From: JALHNF01 sp039809305
GTDB lineage: Bacteria; Patescibacteriota; Minisyncoccia; Phycocordibacterales; UBA5272
DNA: 8,456 bases
Assembly (NCBI GenBank): GCA_039809305.1
Contig: JBDHUT010000025.1
Location: 1 to 8,456, forward strand
Direction: 5' to 3'
This document shows positions 5,877 to 8,456 of the stretch, one piece after another. The position numbers were made by a program, and so were the translations under genes. The notes beneath the pieces were generated by a model. It made no database searches, had not been told where the DNA came from, and saw only the letters and a list, made by a program, of their open reading frames with translations. Every line of letters starts with the position of its first letter. Position 1 is the first letter of the stretch.

Positions 5877-7184
5877 ATGTCAAAAGAAAATAAACCGGAT
5901 GTAAATTCGTTACAAACACCAAAAGGAATGCGCGACATTATTGGTGATGATTATTACAAGTTTCAAGGCCTATTTGAAAAAGCTCAAGAAATAGCAGTCT
6001 ACTACGGTTTTAAACCTATTGAGACCCCTATCTTAGAACACGAACATGTCTTTACTTCTGCTGTAGGAGTTGGTACCGACATTATAGACAAAGAAATGTA
6101 CACCTTAAAAACAAAAGGTGGTGACCATCTTGCAATGCGCCCAGAACAAACAGCAGGACTGATGCGTGCGTACATAGAGCACGGAATGCAATCCCTCCCT
6201 CAACCAGTACTTCTCTACCACTCCGGTCCAGTATTTCGTCATGACAATCCCCAGAAAGGACGTTATCGACAATTTTATCAGTTTGATGTTGATGCGCTTG
6301 GAAGCGACTGTAGTATTTTGGACGCACTTGTTATCAAGACAATTTATACAATTCTTCAAGAAGCAGGTGCTAAAGACTTAGTCGTTAACATTAACTCAAT
6401 TGGTGACAAAGAATCACGACCAGCGTATCTAAGAGCTCTTGTTGCGTACTACAAAAAACATCTCAAAGATTTACCAGCAATAGATCAAGAACGACTTAAA
6501 ACAAATCCGCTCCGAATTCTTGATTCAAAGCACCCTGTTACAAAAGAAATAAATCAAGGTGCACCAGATGCGGTAAGTTTTTTATCCGCACAAGGAAAAA
6601 AACATTTCAAAGAAGTGCTCCAGTATCTCGACGATATGGGTATCACCTATGAGCTTGATAAGCTTCTTGTTCGAGGACTTTCTTACTATACCCATACTGT
6701 TTTTGAAATAATGGAAAAAACAGAAGATGGCAGCATGCAAACAATTGCCGGAGGTGGTCGTTATGATTACTTAGGTAAAATGATTGGTTCAAAAAAGGAC
6801 ATTCCCGCTGTTGGAGGGTCGCTTGGTATGGACCGAATTGTTGAACGTCCGTGGTTTAAAAATTTAGCACCAAGAATTATCAAAAAGCCGAAAGTATTTT
6901 TTGTACAACTTGGATTTGAAGCAAAACTAAAAAGTCTTGCGGTTCTTGAAATTCTCCGAAAGGCAAAAATTCCAGTAGAACAATCTATATCAAAAGATAG
7001 TCTCGGAGCACAACTTGGTATTGCGGAGAAACTTGGTATTCCCTACGTCCTTATTTTCGGACAAAAAGAAGCGCTCGAAAAGTCAGTGATTGTGCGTGAT
7101 ATGGAAAATAGGTCTCAAGAAACTGTAAAAATTGAGGAATTAAGTGACTACATAAAACACCTGAAAGACCATCATTCAAAATAA
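5877..7184 (+). CDS. hisS: Histidyl-tRNA synthetase
   Basis: Class II aminoacyl-tRNA synthetase (435 aa from this start) that charges tRNA-His using ATP. Motif 2 is seen in SGPVFRHDNPQKGRYRQFYQFDVD. The histidine-specific loop LVRGLSYYTHTVFEI follows; most bacterial HisRS have LDYYT, so a Ser replaces the usual Asp. Motif 3 is AGGGRYDYLGKMIG...AVGGSLGMDRI. A C-terminal anticodon-binding domain (about 330-430) starts at PKVFFVQLG. Length is close to the E. coli enzyme (424 aa). The ATG at 5877 is preferred over the in-frame TTG at 5865; neither has an SD. A palindromic GGTATACC (5867-5874) abuts the ATG, and TTGTA/TACAA (5845-5849 with 5856-5860) could form a tiny hairpin. hisS lies 39 nt behind lepB and ends right at the bidirectional terminator at 7186-7214. 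Confidence 0.97.
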   Translation: MSKENKPDVNSLQTPKGMRDIIGDDYYKFQGLFEKAQEIAVYYGFKPIETPILEHEHVFTSAVGVGTDIIDKEMYTLKTKGGDHLAMRPEQTAGLMRAYIEHGMQSLPQPVLLYHSGPVFRHDNPQKGRYRQFYQFDVDALGSDCSILDALVIKTIYTILQEAGAKDLVVNINSIGDKESRPAYLRALVAYYKKHLKDLPAIDQERLKTNPLRILDSKHPVTKEINQGAPDAVSFLSAQGKKHFKEVLQYLDDMGITYELDKLLVRGLSYYTHTVFEIMEKTEDGSMQTIAGGGRYDYLGKMIGSKKDIPAVGGSLGMDRIVERPWFKNLAPRIIKKPKVFFVQLGFEAKLKSLAVLEILRKAKIPVEQSISKDSLGAQLGIAEKLGIPYVLIFGQKEALEKSVIVRDMENRSQETVKIEELSDYIKHLKDHHSK

Positions 7185-7185
7185 A

Positions 7186-7214
7186 AAAGAGTCCGCAACT
7201 TTCACGGACTCTTT
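7186..7214 (-). terminator. Convergent terminator between hisS and the orphan minus-strand gene
   Basis: AAAGAGTCCG (7186-7195) pairs with CGGACTCTTT (7205-7214), a 10-bp stem around a 9-nt loop. On the minus strand it ends in TCTTTTTTATTTT, a strong U-tract, so it is a good terminator for the orphan gene. On the plus strand the tail is only CTCTTTG, so hisS termination there is weaker. It begins 1 nt after the hisS stop codon. Confidence 0.85.
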
Positions 7215-7249
7215 GAAGTTCGTCCTCCCCTCCCAAAAATAATAGAAAC

Positions 7250-7672
7250 CTAGCTCGAAAGCATCTCCGCATCCCTACGCATGCCCTCGTACAGATTCCG
7301 CAAGGCATGCACCAGGACTTCGGGCGCATTGTTGTGATTGATGTGCAGTACACACTCGTCTTTGATCTCAGGTTGCCAAACACGAATGTGCTTGCTACCA
7401 TCAGCGCCACTACGCATTTCCAGCGACCCTCCCGGAAGCTGAAACGCGAGTACACCACTCACAAGCACAATACCACGAGTCCGCAGGACCAGAAAAAGCT
7501 GCTGGAGATTCTGCAGTGTCTCCAGAGAATTCTGGTCCTTGGGTGAGAACTGCACAAAGTTTGGGTCTCCCCACTCATTTTTTTCAGCAGTTGTTCCAAT
7601 AGTAAACCCCTTTGGAACGACTGCCAGAGAGAGCACCGTCCCCGACTTCACACCTTCTTTTTTCAGAAGCAT
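7250..7672 (-). CDS. Hypothetical protein, 140 aa
   Basis: Not recognised. From the ATG at 7672 it begins MLLKKEGVKSGTVLSLAVVPKGF, is followed by a polar stretch (NEWGDPNFVQFSPKDQNSLETLQNLQ, given here only as residues about 35-60), then a hydrophobic strand-rich part, LFLVLRTRGIVLVSGVLAFQL (about 61-81), and a C-terminal helix rich in charged residues ending RRDAEMLSS. The hydrophobic part contains two arginines and a glycine and reads more like buried beta strands than a membrane helix. No signal peptide is seen. The start is set by CGGAG 8 nt before the ATG; an in-frame TTG at 7708 lies farther up without an SD. The gene stands alone between two housekeeping genes on the other strand, with its own promoters, a 15-nt inverted repeat and a strong terminator. 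It shares G/C-ending codons with the two other accessory blocks. An acquired accessory gene is likely; its function is unknown. Confidence 0.72.
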   Translation of the reverse strand: MLLKKEGVKSGTVLSLAVVPKGFTIGTTAEKNEWGDPNFVQFSPKDQNSLETLQNLQQLFLVLRTRGIVLVSGVLAFQLPGGSLEMRSGADGSKHIRVWQPEIKDECVLHINHNNAPEVLVHALRNLYEGMRRDAEMLSS

Positions 7673-7680
7673 TGGCTTTT

Positions 7681-7685
7681 CTCCG
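7681..7685 (-). promoter_or_regulatory. Ribosome binding site of the orphan gene
   Basis: CGGAG on the minus strand, 8 nt before the ATG at 7672. It decides that start over the in-frame TTG at 7708. Confidence 0.65.
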
Positions 7686-7689
7686 GTAC

Positions 7690-7704
7690 ACCCAACTGTT
7701 GGGT
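7690..7704 (-). repeat. Inverted repeat upstream of the orphan gene's SD
   Basis: ACCCAA-3 nt-TTGGGT, 6-bp arms. It is 5 nt upstream of the CGGAG SD. If transcription begins from the nearer promoter (start near 7704) it forms a hairpin at the very 5' end of the mRNA. It could equally be a protein operator over the start site. Confidence 0.55.
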
Positions 7705-7711
7705 ACAATCA

Positions 7712-7740
7712 TTCATCTCAAAGAATAGAGGTCTTGTCAA
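7712..7740 (-). promoter_or_regulatory. Nearer candidate promoter of the orphan gene
   Basis: A perfect TTGACA -35 (7735-7740) with a 17-bp spacer and a poor -10, GATGAA (7712-7717), partly rescued by TG one base upstream. The predicted start is near 7704. Confidence 0.35.
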
Positions 7741-7757
7741 CGTGATAGCCTAATATC

Positions 7758-7786
7758 TTTATACACTCAGAAATATCTTTTTTTAA
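7758..7786 (-). promoter_or_regulatory. Farther candidate promoter of the orphan gene
   Basis: On the minus strand TTAAAA (7781-7786), a 17-bp spacer and TATAAA (7758-7763) give 4/6 and 5/6 matches. It would start near 7751 and give an ~80-nt leader carrying the inverted repeat. Confidence 0.4.
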
Positions 7787-7797
7787 AAGCTTTGTTA

Positions 7798-7826
7798 TTG
7801 CAAAACAAACCCGAATGTGGTAAAAA
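7798..7826 (+). promoter_or_regulatory. Promoter of rpsU-ybeY
   Basis: TTGCAA (7798-7803), a 17-bp spacer and TAAAAA (7821-7826), with TG at 7818-7819 as an extended -10. A second -10-like box, TATGAT (7827-7832), lies next to it. Either gives a start 0-5 nt before the rpsU ATG at 7838. Confidence 0.45.
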
Positions 7827-7837
7827 TATGATTACTT

Positions 7838-8089
7838 ATGCCAATTGCTTACGTAGAAATCAAACGTGGTCCGAACGAACCAACATCAGGTCTACTTCGA
7901 CGCTTTACAAAAAAAGTACAGGAGTCAGGAATCATTCCAAAAAAACGTGGCCAGCGATATGCAGCACGAACACTTTCGGAACTTAAAGTTAAGAAAGCGA
8001 AACTTCTTAAAATTGGCCGAACAAAAACATACAACCGCTTGAAGAAGCTTGGCAAACTCACTCCTCCAAAAAAGAAAGGCGCACGATAA
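7838..8089 (+). CDS. rpsU: 30S ribosomal protein bS21
   Basis: An 83-aa, very basic small-subunit protein. The core matches S21: IAYVEIKRGPNEPTSGLLRRFTKKVQESGI at residues 3-32 in parts (NEP...LLRRF is the family hallmark), followed by a KKRGQRYAARTLSELKVKKAK helix region and a lysine-rich tail ending PPKKKGAR. E. coli bS21 is 71 aa, so this form is longer at the C-terminus. S21 sits near the 3' end of 16S rRNA on the platform and influences mRNA start-site pairing. The ATG at 7838 has no SD, and the -10 elements lie within 5-11 nt, so the message is probably leaderless. The stop codon is 2 nt before the ybeY ATG, indicating an operon of two ribosome-related genes. Codons are AT-leaning, like the other house genes. 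Confidence 0.93.
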   Translation: MPIAYVEIKRGPNEPTSGLLRRFTKKVQESGIIPKKRGQRYAARTLSELKVKKAKLLKIGRTKTYNRLKKLGKLTPPKKKGAR

Positions 8090-8091
8090 AA

Positions 8092-8456
8092 ATGCAATCG
8101 ACCGAAAAAGAATCAATTACAGTCATTCGAGAAACGGTAGGGACAATTCCGTCCTTGCCGTTTTTTGATGTCGCACAAAAAATACTTGGAAAAAAATATG
8201 TTTTACGATTAATATTTAGTACAAAAAAAAATATTCAGCATTTAAATAAAACGTACCGAAAAAAAACATACATTCCAAACACACTCGCATTTCCACTTAC
8301 GAAAAACGAAGGAGAAATTTATATGTCGCTTTCAATAATGCGCTCCCAGGCAAAAAATTATAATCTCTCTTACACAAATTTTATCCTCTTTCTTTTTATT
8401 CACAGCTGCCTTCATTTGAAAGGATACGCTCATGGGAGTACAATGGAGAAACAGGA
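8092..8456 (+). CDS. ybeY: Endoribonuclease/rRNA maturation factor YbeY, truncated by window end
   Basis: The first 121 residues of YbeY (UPF0054; E. coli 155 aa), cut by the right edge. The zinc site HxxxHxxxxxH is complete: H104, H108 and H114 in HSCLHLKGYAH. The conserved Arg region LNKTYRKKTYIPNTLAFP places R56 where E. coli has R59. Two family-typical residues differ: LSFP is LAFP, and GYDH/GHDH is GYAH. YbeY is a metal-dependent RNase needed for 16S rRNA 3'-end maturation and late 70S quality control. It starts 2 nt after the rpsU stop with no clear SD, so it is likely translated by coupling or re-initiation from rpsU. That pairs an RNase acting on the 16S 3' end with a ribosomal protein that binds close to it. 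Confidence 0.93.
   Translation, partial: MQSTEKESITVIRETVGTIPSLPFFDVAQKILGKKYVLRLIFSTKKNIQHLNKTYRKKTYIPNTLAFPLTKNEGEIYMSLSIMRSQAKNYNLSYTNFILFLFIHSCLHLKGYAHGSTMEKQ

Noticed and set aside
7307..7745. Plus-strand open frames at 7307-7546 and 7539-7745 opposite the orphan gene
   Set aside because: No SD or promoter on that strand. The minus frame has an SD, candidate promoters and a terminator oriented correctly.

Overview
The window reads as a chromosomal fragment from a small-genome bacterium, most likely Candidatus Patescibacteria/CPR (Parcubacteria-like). This placement is inference. It rests on compact housekeeping genes, a shortened four-repeat S1-like protein, a basic S21 with a long tail, AT-leaning codon use and house genes without clear Shine-Dalgarno (SD) sites. 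Stops are TAA or TAG only. Nothing requires a recoded TGA, which argues against Gracilibacteria/Absconditabacteria.

Layout, left to right: (1) the N-terminal half of a YvcK/CofD-like protein on the minus strand (1-430); (2) a G+C-richer two-gene cassette of unknown function (575-1047) with its own promoter, strong SDs and a tandem-hairpin 3' end; (3) an S1-repeat protein (1317-2417) behind a ~155-nt structured leader, closed by a 48-bp perfect-palindrome terminator; (4) a stand-alone ABC exporter (2578-4491) with a near-consensus extended -10 promoter and a private terminator; (5) pth on the minus strand (4546-5136), divergent from lepB (5169-5837), which is followed closely by hisS (5877-7184); (6) a shared terminator, then an orphan minus-strand gene (7250-7672) with candidate promoters and an inverted repeat; (7) rpsU (7838-8089) and the truncated ybeY (from 8092). 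No stretch longer than 300 bases lacks a gene. The longest gap (1048-1316) holds the tandem hairpins, the S1 promoter and the S1 leader.

The housekeeping genes are mainly about translation: S1-like protein, peptidyl-tRNA hydrolase, histidyl-tRNA synthetase, S21 and the rRNA maturation factor YbeY. Signal peptidase I serves secretion and the YvcK-like protein serves central metabolism or envelope homeostasis. Three blocks interrupt this series: the two-gene cassette, the ABC exporter and the orphan gene. All three look alike in style, with G/C-ending codons, real SDs, dedicated promoters and hairpin terminators. The house genes instead tend to have -10-like boxes almost touching the ATG. I infer that the three blocks are accessory, probably acquired cassettes. 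Their functions, apart from the ABC exporter class, cannot be read from the sequence. No tRNA, rRNA, CRISPR array, transposase or insertion sequence was found.
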